Below are positions 12,110-22,723 of a stretch of 64,000 bases of DNA, piece by piece. The notes below the pieces were generated by a model that did not search any database, was not told the DNA's origin, and saw nothing but the letters and a program-made list of their open reading frames with translations. Origin of the DNA: Rhizophagus irregularis. Lineage: Eukaryota > Glomeromycota > Glomeromycetes > Glomerales > Glomeraceae. The position numbers and the translations under genes were made by a program. Every line of letters starts with the position of its first letter. The stretch's first letter is position 1. The stretch spans positions 2,108,001 to 2,172,000 of the forward strand of contig NC_089450.1 in assembly GCF_026210795.1 (NCBI RefSeq), written 5' to 3'.

Positions 12110-12485
12110 AAAATAGATATCCGGAATTCGTTCAGAATTTGTCTAATATAAAGTTTTGGACAAATTTCGGACAGATAAACCTGGAAAATAATAAGATTCA
12201 GATAATTTGAACTGGACAATTTCTGGACATGAAAAAATTCAGGACAAATTCTGGATGCCATTTCTAAAAAAGGATAAAATAATTTTGTAAAAAAAAAATG
12301 CAAAAAGCAACAAAACTGACATTCATAACCTTCTTCGTCATACTAATTAATTTACTGAGCAGGCAAAAATAAGCGTCCGGAAATGAGTGTATTTTTGGAA
12401 CAATTTCTGGATACAGCACATGGTCATTTTCTGGATAATTCTTTAGACAAATTTTCAGACAATTTCCAGGCAATTTCTGGACATT
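12110..12485. repeat. Degenerate array of TTTCTGGACA-like motifs
   Basis: About a dozen variants of (A)TTTCTGGA(C/T)A or its relatives (AATTTCGGACA, CAATTTCTGGACA, CATTTTCTGGATA, AATTTCCAGG) are scattered over 370 bases with irregular spacing. Reading frames through it show periodic PEN/PEI-like peptides because of the repeat. It looks like a decayed tandem repeat or the repeat-rich end of a mobile element. Confidence 0.6.
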
Positions 12486-13490
12486 TATTTTTTATATAAT
12501 AATATTTTGTTTTTTCTTGTTGAGTATCTTAATTTATGAACATTTTTTAATATAATTATTGTAGGGATTTTTATTTTCAGGATTTTGTCAGTCAGAATTA
12601 TATTATAAATTTTGGAATTTTTATATACAATACCCGTTGATCTATTTCCCTTAGTTTATAATTTATAATATAAATTTCCCATCATTAATATTTTTTTTCT
12701 TTTTTATTTGAGAGATTTCATAATTTTAATTGAAAACCATGATTTACTTTATTTTATTAGTATATAAAGATATGAGGAATCTACGTAACAAGTATTATCT
12801 ATCCTAGATAATACAATTTGTAAAATTTCTATTTTCTAGTATTTGTTACTTCATAATAAAGAGACATTTCATTTTTACAAAATATATTTAATAAACGGAG
12901 AGTTACTATCACGATGAGTTGACTGGCTATCTGTAGTTTTATTATGTATTTGGTTAAGGTTTTTACTAATCATTTTTAAATTAAAATAATCTATCATTCA
13001 TAATCACCTAAAAGTAATATATTAGAGTGATTTTGGATGTTATGATAACATACAAAATACGGTGTATCCAATCTTAGTATAGTATGATTTTGTAAAATAG
13101 TATGTATATTGCATTTTTTGTTAGTACGTATGATTTTAAATTGTACACACTACTTTGATTGTTAAATATACGTATGTAGTGAAAAAAAAATCATACATAC
13201 GTATATAAATCATACTTTTTTACCAGCCTCGTCATACACTTTTTTGATGACGTTCGCTCCTTCTTTAAAATATGAAAACAAAAATTTAAATAAACATAAT
13301 TATGTGTTGTTTCACTTGTTTATACGTAATAAAAAACTTAAATTATACTATCATACATGCATATTATTATATATTGTTATAAATATATACTATATACCAT
13401 AAAAAATCATACATACAAAGTAAAAAATTACACAATCATACTAACTTTCTGCAAAATATCACACACGTTCCATAAAGATCTACATTGTTT
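12486..13490. other. AT-rich intergenic sequence with CATACATAC-type motifs
   Basis: No gene was seen. Between about 13060 and 13440 variants of TCATACATAC and its inverse GTATGTATGA recur at least six times, suggesting a decayed inverted-repeat element. I cannot set boundaries. Confidence 0.4.
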
Positions 13491-13826
13491 ATTACCAAAT
13501 AAGGAAAGGCCTAGACCCATTCTATTGTGTACCCACTTCCCCAGTAACACCAACTAAATTTTTCACCCCACGTGACCTAATAATATTCATCATTGGCATC
13601 ACACCCCACCGCGTTTTTACTGTTTATATTTATCTGAGGGACAGTTTTTTTTTGCCTTCCAAAATTATTTTTTTCACAACCCCTTAACTGTCACCAATCA
13701 CGTGGGGTGAAATTTTAATTATAAAATTGGTGGTGTTACTACGGTAAATATTGTGTACCAGTATGGTCACGTGACATTTTTATATGTGATGTTTTACCAT
13801 ACCCTACATCCATACACTACATGTTT
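13491..13826 (+). repeat. Interspersed repeat R4, interrupted copy
   Basis: This is the second copy of the repeat at 4215-4320. It is split by a 215-bp MITE after GTGTACC and, at its far end, by a LINE. The uninterrupted copy gives the ancestral order directly, which makes the inner insertion unambiguous. Confidence 0.75.
13534..13748. mobile_element. MITE with 11-bp target duplication
   Basis: TATTGTGTACC occurs at 13523-13533 and again at 13749-13759, and the intervening 215 bases are missing from the related copy at 4215-4320. The ends are imperfect inverted repeats: AGTAACACC...TTTCACCCCACGTGA on the left, and the inverse on the right. The 11-bp duplication is in the range of Mutator-like elements (inference). 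It carries two CACGTG palindromes and has no coding capacity. Confidence 0.85.
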
Positions 13827-13827
13827 A

Positions 13828-14991
13828 TTGACGCAAATCTTTTAAAAAGATTATTCATGGAAAGTCAATTATCTCACCGGGCTTTATCCACTATCAAAGA
13901 TTTTACTTTTAAACACCTTATTGAATGGGACTTTTACTAAACCTACTAGTCTTAAATATAGTAAACACGTAGGATGGCGCGCTAAAACTTCAAACTACTC
14001 TTTACCGACATTGGACACTCTGAATAGAAATTATCCAGATATCCTAAAAAGGCTTTGATACTTGTTTCCTTTGTGAAGTCTCACAGTAAACTAATGAACA
14101 TTTATGGACTTGTCCCCGATCTATTGAAATTTTAAAACCTATCTTTAAAAAGCACGAACTTATTTTTCGCGCTCTGATTGTTAACAATATGGACCAAAAA
14201 AATACAATGAATGTGACATCAATTTTGATATCCCATTTTTACCTGGCTCAATACTAGCCCTTCATCTATACAAGACGCTCCTGAATTACATTGTCTCCTT
14301 ATCAACATGGTTCCAACGGCTATTATTACCCTTTTCAAAGATGCTAAAATTCACAAAAAACTCATAAAGAAACTTTTCTTAAAATTTCTCTTTGATCTTC
14401 ACCATGATATTTATGAACTCTTGTGAAAGGTCCGTACCTCTAAATGGAAAGAATTTAGAAAAAATCATAATATTACTAAAAGCTCTTTTACAAAAACGTT
14501 CAAGTCGAAAATGCCGATTAAATGATGATGACATACCTGATCATACTCATAGACACGCTGATATTACAACCATGGGTTATAGTAACCCATTCATGTCATC
14601 ATTATGCAATATTGATAACTCCATTTATTGGATTTATCTTACGAGTTCTAATTTCCTCCATAACTTACCTTGGATCAACTCTTTATATATTGAATTTTTT
14701 AATGACATTCCTTTACAATTTGACCCTAATTTGTTTTATTTCTCCATATAACCTCTTCGTTCTTTTTCCCTGTATGTAGGTCTTAGTTTTATTTTTCTTT
14801 TGGTATTTTGGTTCCCCATTTGATTAATTAGAATAGTCCTACTTTTTCAAATAGTTTGACCGAAGAGTGAGGTCCTGTATGGGATGAATTTCTGAGATCT
14901 GTACACACATAATAGTTATTTCGTACGAAAGTACTATCTGCTTTTATTTGACTTAGTTAACTACTCTTTTAGAAATAAAATAAATAAATAA
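13828..14991 (+). mobile_element. 5'-truncated LINE (non-LTR retrotransposon)
   Basis: A 16-bp target duplication ATACACTACATGTTTA flanks it (13812-13827 and 14992-15007), and its 3' end is an AAATAAATAAATA tail. In broken frames it encodes the C-terminal part of a LINE polyprotein. TTLDTL-NRNYPDILK is followed, after a frameshift, by a CCHC-like zinc motif (C-FL-C ... NEH-LWT-C), then IEILKPIFKKHELIF, and later TSKWKEFRKNH before a stop near 14521. In-frame stops and a frameshift show it is dead. There is no reverse transcriptase core because of 5' truncation. Confidence 0.88.
14049..14523 (+). pseudogene. LINE polyprotein C-terminal remnant
   Basis: This is the coding remnant inside the truncated LINE. 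It holds the zinc-knuckle-like C-x2-C...H-x4-C segment at about 14060-14115, a helical region (SIEILKPIFKKHELIF), then a Lys-rich C-terminus (AKIHKKLIKKLFLKFLFDL, TSKWKEFRKNHN). Stops interrupt it at the CAG-TAA and TTG-TGA positions (about 14089 and 14425). The assignment rests on the motif order and the retroposon hallmarks. Confidence 0.7.
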
Positions 14992-15147
14992 ATACACTAC
15001 ATGTTTACTATGCTCTCAGTGATTTTTGCAAGTTTGATTGGAACTATGTTAGGATGTTTAGTTAACTTAAAGGAATTATGTGAGAAAGTAGAACCTAGAA
15101 ACCTTCTAATGAGGGTTACCCCAAATCTGGTTCAGAAGCTTATTCAG

Positions 15148-15285
15148 TCAACTCTCTCTAAGTGCACGTATTATGTATTTTTTCTCTAAATGCACCCTTT
15201 TACTCAGTCCCAAGTATATAGAGGTCATATAAAATTTCCTTCTCTAAACGCACTCCCTCTCTAAAATGCACGTATTTTCAAATTT
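15148..15285. repeat. Cluster of four TCTCTAA(G/A/C)(T/C)GCAC motifs
   Basis: Variants of TCTCTAARYGCAC occur four times within about 110 bases, just downstream of the LINE target site. Two are followed by GTATT. They may be subterminal repeats of a decayed DNA transposon. No partner end was found. Confidence 0.5.
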
Positions 15286-17373
15286 TCATTGGTTCCAAAG
15301 TTGACTGTAGATTTTAATGTTACTGCTGGAAAGTGGTGAGCAACACGTATGCTTTGGTAAATAAAGATAGATGTTGAATTCTTGGATCACTATTTTTATT
15401 TTTCAGTAAATATTTATTTGAATGTTATGATAATCTTTGGACAAATAGATATACGTGAGACAGGAGAAAAATTTGTTAGTCAGAATCCAGCTAAAGAGGT
15501 TTTATATTATTTTATTTTACCTTCTTTTAATAATTCCTAAATTTTCTTAACAATGAAGGCTTTGAAATATTTTTTAGCATTTTAAAAACATCTGACATCA
15601 TATTTACAAGGATTTACCTTAAGTCCAGAGCGAAAAAAGATAAACAAAAAGTTGCGATTTTCATTGGATGACGTCGCGTGAGGAGAAATCCGTGAGCATT
15701 TTTCATGCGTATACATTCCTTCGCTACGCTCCGAACAATAAAAATATTTTTAGTATCATGAATATATATTGTAGCGAAATTTGTTATTTTTATTTCATAA
15801 TAAAACCATTTTTTATTATAAATATCTATATCTTTAATTACCTGTTACCGATTAATAAATCATGTGATTCGTAACCATATTATTTGTCTATTAGAGGTCC
15901 TGACTGAGACAGTACATAAGAATCAAGGTTGAATAATATTCAGTTGCTTGGATAAGTACTTAATTTACATAAGATATAATTAATTCTCTTATTTTTGACT
16001 ATTTTTTTTAGGATACTATCATTGGCTTAATTTAAATTATGATCGATTGTTTATATTTCCAGAAGTACAGAATTTCTTTGGGTCACATCGTTTATGTGTC
16101 ACCGGCGTTCCTATCAATAACTTTTCTTCATTTCAATTTTTTTTTTACTAATTAATTTCTTTAATTAAAGGTAGAAAGGGGGTAATAGGGAAACGATTTA
16201 TGATTGGTTGAAATAACTAAATGGGTTTTACAATAATTTAGTCATTAATGATCTTTTTCACTCGTACTAATAAGTAATAATTTAAAAAAAAAGTTAGAAA
16301 AAGACGAATAAGAAGATCCTAAATTAATATCATTTTTAACTTATTGGTTTATGAAATTAAGTTATTATAAAGAAATGAGTAAAGGAATTTTTTTTTTTTC
16401 AACTATTTTAAGAATTGAAGCTCTTACTATATTACTTTATTAATATTTTTGAAATTAAATAAAAATAAAAAGCCACAAATACTTATCGTATGAAAGGAAG
16501 AAGTACAAATTACTAACCAAAATCAATTATTAAAAAAATCCAATGAAGACAATTTCAATTAATTTAACAAAGCAATTCTGCGTAACGGTTACACGATAAT
16601 CCGCGTGCAGATCCGCAGGTAATTGTAAATAAAAAAACATCTCTTTTAACTTATACCAATAAAATTTTTTATTTCTTTATCATTTCTATTATGGTTATTA
16701 ATAGAAGGGGTTAGAATATCATCCGAATTGCGAGGCAAAGAAAAAAAAGGCAAAAAAAAAAAAAAAAAAAATGGAAATTGAAATTTGGAAATCGAATTGA
16801 TGATCATTGATAAATATAATTATTAAAACTTTTTTAATTGTTATATTCCTTAATTTAAGTATATAATAAATACATCTAGAATTCCTAAGCCAAGACTAAA
16901 GTATATAAAAATTAGTTTAGGTATTGGGCTATGCCAACTTTTTTTTGACCCGTAATACAAACTAAATATGAAATTCGAAATATTTGAAAAATGGAAATAG
17001 TTAGACGTTCGAGACCTACACAATTTTTTGTGATATAAATAGCATTTAAATGGTTTTCTCGTTTTATCTAACAAAAAAAAACAGGAATTGTGATTATTAA
17101 TAAACTTTTGTTTGTATTAATATTGATGATTGTATTATTATTTATTATCGATTTCGTATTTTAAAACTTATCGAAACAAAATTTAAGGTTAAAATTGAGA
17201 ACATAAAAAAATATTATTTTTGTAACAGATTAATTAAATTATATTATATACTCAAACATCTAATAATTTTTGTATCTTAATCTCCAAAACTTTATACTGC
17301 GTAAGCATAAATAATTCTAATAACTTATTTGGGTTACAAATATTTTTTATTTTTAATTAAATTGTTTTTTTAG
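15286..17373. other. AT-rich intergenic sequence
   Basis: I see no supportable gene. It contains an A19-type homopolymer near 16752-16770 and short open frames without domains. Confidence 0.45.
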
Positions 17374-17493
17374 ATAAGGAAATGTGGCGGATTATTATCT
17401 CCGGATGAAAGGAAAATGAATCTATTTTTAGATGATGAGTTTAAGAATAAAATTGAGAGAAATAATAATTCCAAGTGCGCAATGAATAGTTAA
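17374..17493 (+). other. Possible orphan terminal exon
   Basis: A good acceptor (poly-T then TAG, at 17363-17373) is followed by 39 sense codons and a stop. The peptide is hydrophilic (CGGLLSPDERKMNLFLDDEF, then a Lys/Asn-rich tail) and less AT-biased than its surroundings. I could not connect it to upstream exons and do not recognise it. It could be chance. Confidence 0.2.
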
Positions 17494-18397
17494 TAAACTA
17501 GGAAATGACCAATAAATTATTGAATAAATAGAGCTCAAAAATTTCTTTTCTTTCGAAATTTTTTTTTTAAAAAAAAAATATTTGAAATCTATAAAATATT
17601 TGTATGATGATAAATGTAATTTATTTTTTTATGAATTTTATTAATATCACAAATAATGATACTGTATACAAATACATTTTCTCATCTTTCCTTTCATTTC
17701 GTAAATGTTACTTACCAGAGAATTATGTAATAATCAAAAGCTGTTCAGTTATGCAAAAAGATTCTTCTAAATCATGCTGTAAATTTAATATAAATATAAA
17801 TGGATAAATTATTTTCTTATCCGCTGCTAAATTATAAATACTTTATTTACTTACACATATTATTAATAATTCTACTAATTTGTCATTCAAGTTCAAAGAA
17901 ACACTTTTCAGCGGCGGATAACAAGTTTTTTATTACGCCTATCAACAATCATTATCATCTCAATTAAAATGCTGTTGATTATCAAAACTAATAATGAATG
18001 CCATGTTGACTTTTTTATTTACCATTTAAGTTTGTTTAATCTTTAAAGTTCAATTTCAATCTTCATCAATTTTTTTTTATCTTATTTACAGAATTTATTC
18101 GTCAGTTTACATCCATCAATCTATCCATCAATCAATTTTTTATTCATTATTAATTATTCATCAGAACTTAAATTTTCTATTTATTTATTTATTTATTTAT
18201 TTTTTTTGATATCATCCACATAAGATGATCATACAATCGTTGTTCATTTAATTTTACCGTTTATCATTGTTATCATTGTTACTTTCTTATCTTGTGTTTC
18301 TATTTATATATATATATATATATATTTTTTCTGCGGCATAACGTTTATTTGTGCACTTCATTATGTCAATAAGGTAGTGATACGTAACATTATAGTA
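17494..18397. other. AT-rich intergenic sequence with microsatellites
   Basis: No gene was seen. It includes a (TTTA)n stretch at about 18178-18202 and a (TA)n run at 18305-18325. Confidence 0.5.
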
Positions 18398-18405
18398 TAT
18401 AAATA
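18398..18405 (+). promoter_or_regulatory. TATA box of small FFNG gene 2
   Basis: TATAAATA lies 104 bases before the start at 18502. The 14-mer AGTATATAAATATA around it is identical to the one upstream of family member 3 (30040). Confidence 0.5.
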
Positions 18406-18501
18406 TAGGCACTTCTCTGTTATGTGTACTGCTAAACGTTTTTTTACTTATTCTCCTAAAAAAAAAAAGAAAAAATAAGTCATATTTACGTAAACGGCAA
18501 A

Positions 18502-18717
18502 ATGACCTTAAGTACTTTAAGACATGGAATAACACAGATTTCAAGATTTGATACAACGAGAAATCAATTAGTAAACAGGAGGACTCGAAGACGTTTACGG
18601 CATCCTAATAACCGCGTAAACATATTAAATCGCGTCAATATTATGCCAAACTTACCTCTACAGAATACAAATAACCGATTGATAGACTCGTTTTTCAATG
18701 GGACTCCTTTTTTTTAA
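18502..18717 (+). CDS. Small basic protein with C-terminal FFNGTPFF (family member 2, 71 aa)
   Basis: This unrecognised 71-residue protein is the most divergent full-length member of the local family. Its Arg-rich stretch NRRTRRRLRH is at 25-34. A PNLPLQ block (49-54) corresponds to the LPxQ block of members 1, 4 and 5. The C-terminus RLIDSFFNGTPFF (59-71) ends directly at the stop. No signal peptide or membrane segment is evident. The start is the first ATG after the TATA box and lies in a purine-rich context. An open frame overlapping the stop (18698-18889) lacks features and is ignored. Function is unknown; membership rests on the shared architecture and C-terminal motif. Confidence 0.65.
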   Translation: MTLSTLRHGITQISRFDTTRNQLVNRRTRRRLRHPNNRVNILNRVNIMPNLPLQNTNNRLIDSFFNGTPFF

Positions 18718-19716
18718 AGCTCTATTTTTTATAATGATAATGATTTCAAAATTTAAATGGTTAAATTCTAAAATTCTCTTTAACTTTGTATATTTGTTAA
18801 ATGTAAAATTAGTTGTAAATATTCACGAAAAGAACTTAGTAGTATTTTTTTATTTATGCTTTAAAAAAAAAGTGATATTTGTGATTTGAAGTTCATATAT
18901 TTTATTGAATTTTTAGCATAAATTAATTATTACATAGTCAGAAAAAAATTCTGTATATTTCAATATATGTATTTTTTTTTTAAAAAAAATTGTATATATA
19001 AATTATAAATATTATTCTTATATTTTATTGGATATTCTAGTTTAAATAAAATAAAAAAACCTTTTTAAACTGTACATTATAATTTCTTATAACATTTTTG
19101 ACATATTTAACATATAAATCCTTAATAAGTTGTTTATTTGGGATAATACTAACTTTGTTTGTTCATAAACCCCTAATTTATGAATTTTATTAACCTAAAA
19201 TCGAATATTAATAGTTACACGAGGATCACGATAACCTTTTTATTTATTATGTGGATGGGCAATCTTAACAAAAATTAAACGCCACCTTAATTTTTACATT
19301 GTACAAATTATCATTTGTTTAATTGTTTTTCCGATATATAAAAACGTCAATAATGGCAATAATGGCCAGTTGCTGGTTATGTGTCTTTTGAACCATTTTA
19401 ACATTAAAATCATTTAAAAGTTACGTGATCTCATAATTCTGGCCAAAATTTTTTATGGCAAATCATATCACGTTACGAATGGCCCAGGTAATGATTTGTC
19501 ATTCGTCATCACTGCGTTACCGTTTTGCATATTAGAAATTTTATCCCACGGTTCCTAGTTAAAATTTGTGATTTTTTTTCATGGGTTGGTTTATTTGAAA
19601 AGATGGATAAAAAGTTTATCAATATTGGAATAAAAAGTATATCATTATTAGTCAAAATAAGTATATTAAAGGGCTTTTATGGTAGAATGGTACAGATACC
19701 GTGGGATAAATCAGTT
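18718..19716. other. AT-rich intergenic sequence
   Basis: No gene was seen. A fragment with GGCCA/TTCTGGCC motifs at about 19360-19460 resembles the ends of the GGCC-type MITEs found elsewhere in the window, but I cannot define an element. Confidence 0.45.
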
Positions 19717-19795
19717 ATTTCACGAGTCACAGGAATATCATTGATTTTCACGGCGCAGCCATGAAAATCATTGATATCACACATCCCCGTGAAAT
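19717..19795. repeat. Near-perfect hairpin palindrome
   Basis: ATATCATTGATTTTCA and its inverse TGAAAATCATTGATAT are separated by an 11-base GC-rich loop (CGGCGCAGCCA). An outer pair TTTCACG/CGTGAAA frames them. It could be a minimal foldback MITE or a structured transcript element. Confidence 0.6.
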
Positions 19796-21293
19796 ATCTA
19801 GTAATAGACTTTTGTTAACAAAATATACGTAAAATTTCATCAGGAAACATTTTCTATACATTTGACTTTTTTAAAATAAAAAAGAAGTAAAGAACCGATT
19901 TTTTTTATAAGTAAAAGGTTATATCAAAAAGAATTATTATATTAAATATAAATTAAATTGTTATAATAAATACTAGATAATTACAGTATATCAAATGAAT
20001 TACAATAGAACTACAAATTTAGTAATGTTTATAATTAGAGATGGAAAAAGTTCTCGGTTGAGCGGTTTTCAACCTAATTCGATGTCTTAAATACATTAAA
20101 ACTTTTTATAGTACTGATAATCGCCATCATCAAGTTTTCATAAAATGGTAATAAACTACCTAAAAATATCAATAATTAATTATCCAAATTTAGTTATTTT
20201 GCGTGGGAAAATATACTTTGGAAGTAATAATGGTTTTGGGCTGTTTTTGTGTTAGGTTGGATAACTAACAAATTTATTTTGTTTGTTGTTATTTCATCTT
20301 TGTTAAAAAGATGAAAAATATAATATTAAAATTTTTCACACAACTTCTAATGATAATAAAACCTCAATTATTTTTAAAATTATGTAAATAATTTGGTATT
20401 AAGAATAAAGTAAGCTTTGTTTTCGGTACGCGTTGTAAAATTATTATGATAATAATTATTGTTTTTAATAGGGTCGATACGTAAAATTAAATTAACACCT
20501 TAAGAATTTAGAAAGCTTCCATTAGAATGTTCTAGGCTTATAATAATTTTTCCATTTGTTTTAATATCATGTGTATATTAATTATATCAGAATTTTATTA
20601 TTATATAAGTGTCAGTTATATTATTACATTGGTAAAAGCGAACTTAATGAACTATTTATTCAGTCCTATCAAAGAATGAGTATTTTAATTACGACTAAGA
20701 AATTTTTAGAGATCATTCTTAGAAAATTGGCAAAAATATTTACTAAAACTAACATAAAATAACAGTATCCGTCCTTCCTTAAAAGTATGAACAAATACTA
20801 ATATTTTTTTTTTTCAGGTGGAATCTTCTTAGAGTGCATAAATAGATAGGCCTAGAACTTTCCTAATGTAGTTTGATATGCATGTAAATTATCATGTGTC
20901 ATTTGTATGTAAAAGTCGGGTATATGAATTTATAAGTTAAATATCGACTTCTATCAAAAAAGTACTTGCTCTCCCGGAAGAACAAAATTGTACCATTCTA
21001 AATGTCAACCAATATCAAAAAAAGTAGACTATCTATATCACCAATGCCTTTGTTAATATGGAATCATATAGTAATACAAAATCACATTTTTAGTTTTACT
21101 GGCCAAAATTAATCATATTTTTAGTAGATTTTTTTTTATTTTCCCAGCGTAACCTGAAAAATGTCACTAAAATCACGTGACTTTTCATCACCTCCATTTT
21201 TCATAGGGACTTTAATTTTTTTAGTAGCAAAATCCTATTCGTCACACATTATATGTATGTCACATGTGCGGGGCCATTTACGCTGGGGTAGTT
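19796..21293. other. AT-rich intergenic sequence
   Basis: No gene was seen. A TCACGTGA palindrome lies at 21173-21180. The 63-codon frame at 20571-20762 has no recognisable feature. Confidence 0.45.
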
Positions 21294-21631
21294 AAATAAG
21301 AGTGTCCTTAAAATAGACCGGGGGTTCGGGTTCTTATCCTAGACCGCAACTGTATTAATCACGTGACGCTTACTCTTTATTTTATAGGCGGTTCATATCG
21401 GCTGATTGGAAAAATTGGGCCTGATTTGCGCACCCTATATTTGTTATGTGTTACATAGATCATATGCTTTTAGTGGCTTAGAATTTTTGCAGATCCCTAA
21501 ACGTCTCCTCTAAATTTATCAACACCCCGAATAAAAATATTTTAAATATGTAGCAAACCGAGCAACCGATCAAAAAAGAAGGGAACCGATCAAAAAATTT
21601 CAAGTAAGAAATAGATAAATTTAATTGTAGT

Positions 21632-22471
21632 TTGCTCTTTATTTTAAAAAAACGCGTCCAATATTATATAAACCACGGCATTTCGTCTAAAAAAACTTTA
21701 TTTATAGACAATTACCGGGTTGTACTTATGTCCTTATTGTCAAATAATACGTTATGCAAGAAGTTTGAGTGTGGAACATGTGGAAAAATCTATAAAAGAC
21801 ACTCTGGTTTAGAAAATCATATATTAAAAGTTAAAGAAGCTAATACTATGAGACCGACAGTTTATGATTTGCCTGAGAAAGCTATTGAAGAAACGCGACA
21901 GGCTTTGGTTTATCATATAAAAGAAAAACTAAAAAAAAATTCAAGACATGTTGGGGGTGTTCGTATTATGGTTAGTTGCACAGAAAGTCAATTTTTTGGC
22001 GTTTTTAAAGGATATATACACGATTATTATCCAAAAACGGGAAATTATAAGTGTATTTTTAAAGGTGTTAGTTCTTACCATACGCTATCAAATGTATTGG
22101 GAGATGATAATTGGGGTATCAAATATTTTTCACAGCAACAACAAACATTTGTTTTATCATACCAACAATCACCAAATCCGAATGATCCTGATCCTCTCCA
22201 AGAACCTGATCCTCTTCAAGAACCTGATCCTCTTCAAGAACACGATCCTCTTCAAGAACACGATCCTCTTCAAGAATCTCTACAAGATCAAAATAAGACA
22301 TCAATGCATACAGCTAAAAAACGACGAATATATAAACCTAAACCCATACAAATCGTGATTTGCTGGAAGAGAAAAACAAAATCAGATGTGCGTAGTATTG
22401 TATATTCATCAGGGTTTATTTTTATAAATTTTACAATTTCACGTACAAGAGTTATAGAAAATTTTTATTAA
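21632..22471 (+). CDS. Zinc-finger-like protein with DPLQE repeats, transposon gene 1
   Basis: The frame gives 279 residues. A second ATG at 21728 (residue 33) is an equally plausible start and would give 247. Residues 46-62 contain C-G-T-C ... H like a C2H2 finger (CGTCGKIYKRHSGLENH), but the expected second histidine is absent. A conserved-looking domain follows (about 69-175: MRPTVYDLPEKAIEETRQAL, then HVGGVRIMVSCTESQFFGVF, then YHTLSNVLGDDNWGIKYF). Next come five tandem DPLQE(P/H) hexapeptides and a basic tail (KKRRIYKPK). The gene converges on the transposase gene, with about 250 bases between. A DNA-binding accessory role in transposition is inferred from position and the finger. I know no named family for the middle domain. 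Confidence 0.7.
   Translation: MLFILKKRVQYYINHGISSKKTLFIDNYRVVLMSLLSNNTLCKKFECGTCGKIYKRHSGLENHILKVKEANTMRPTVYDLPEKAIEETRQALVYHIKEKLKKNSRHVGGVRIMVSCTESQFFGVFKGYIHDYYPKTGNYKCIFKGVSSYHTLSNVLGDDNWGIKYFSQQQQTFVLSYQQSPNPNDPDPLQEPDPLQEPDPLQEHDPLQEHDPLQESLQDQNKTSMHTAKKRRIYKPKPIQIVICWKRKTKSDVRSIVYSSGFIFINFTISRTRVIENFY
22190..22279 (+). repeat. 18-bp in-frame tandem repeat, five units
   Basis: Five units of GATCCTCTTCAAGAACCT-type sequence encode (D)PLQE(P/H/S). Units differ by one or two bases, so the expansion is recent. It is a coding minisatellite within transposon gene 1. Confidence 0.9.
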
Positions 22472-22723
22472 AGAATTGATGAAAAATAAAGACATTAATG
22501 CGCAGAAAGAAGGATAGAGGGTTTTAAAAAAAACGTGTATTTAGAAGCATATACAGAATTAAAAATAAAACTGAAATCATAGAAATTCATTTGTATAAAA
22601 ATTAGTCTATGTAACGAAAACTATTTTATTGGTTTAATTATTAATTGATAATGAAGTAAATGAAATATTTCGTAAAATAAGAATCTGTAAAACAAAATTT
22701 TAAACTAATATTTTAAACAAATA
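22472..22723. other. Spacer between convergent transposon genes
   Basis: AT-rich sequence with no gene. It presumably holds both 3' ends: AAATAAAGAC just after the plus-strand stop resembles a polyadenylation signal context. Confidence 0.4.

Noticed and set aside
12040-12473. Two minus-strand frames of 69-87 codons
   Set aside because: They read through the degenerate TTTCTGGACA array and show only repeat-driven composition.
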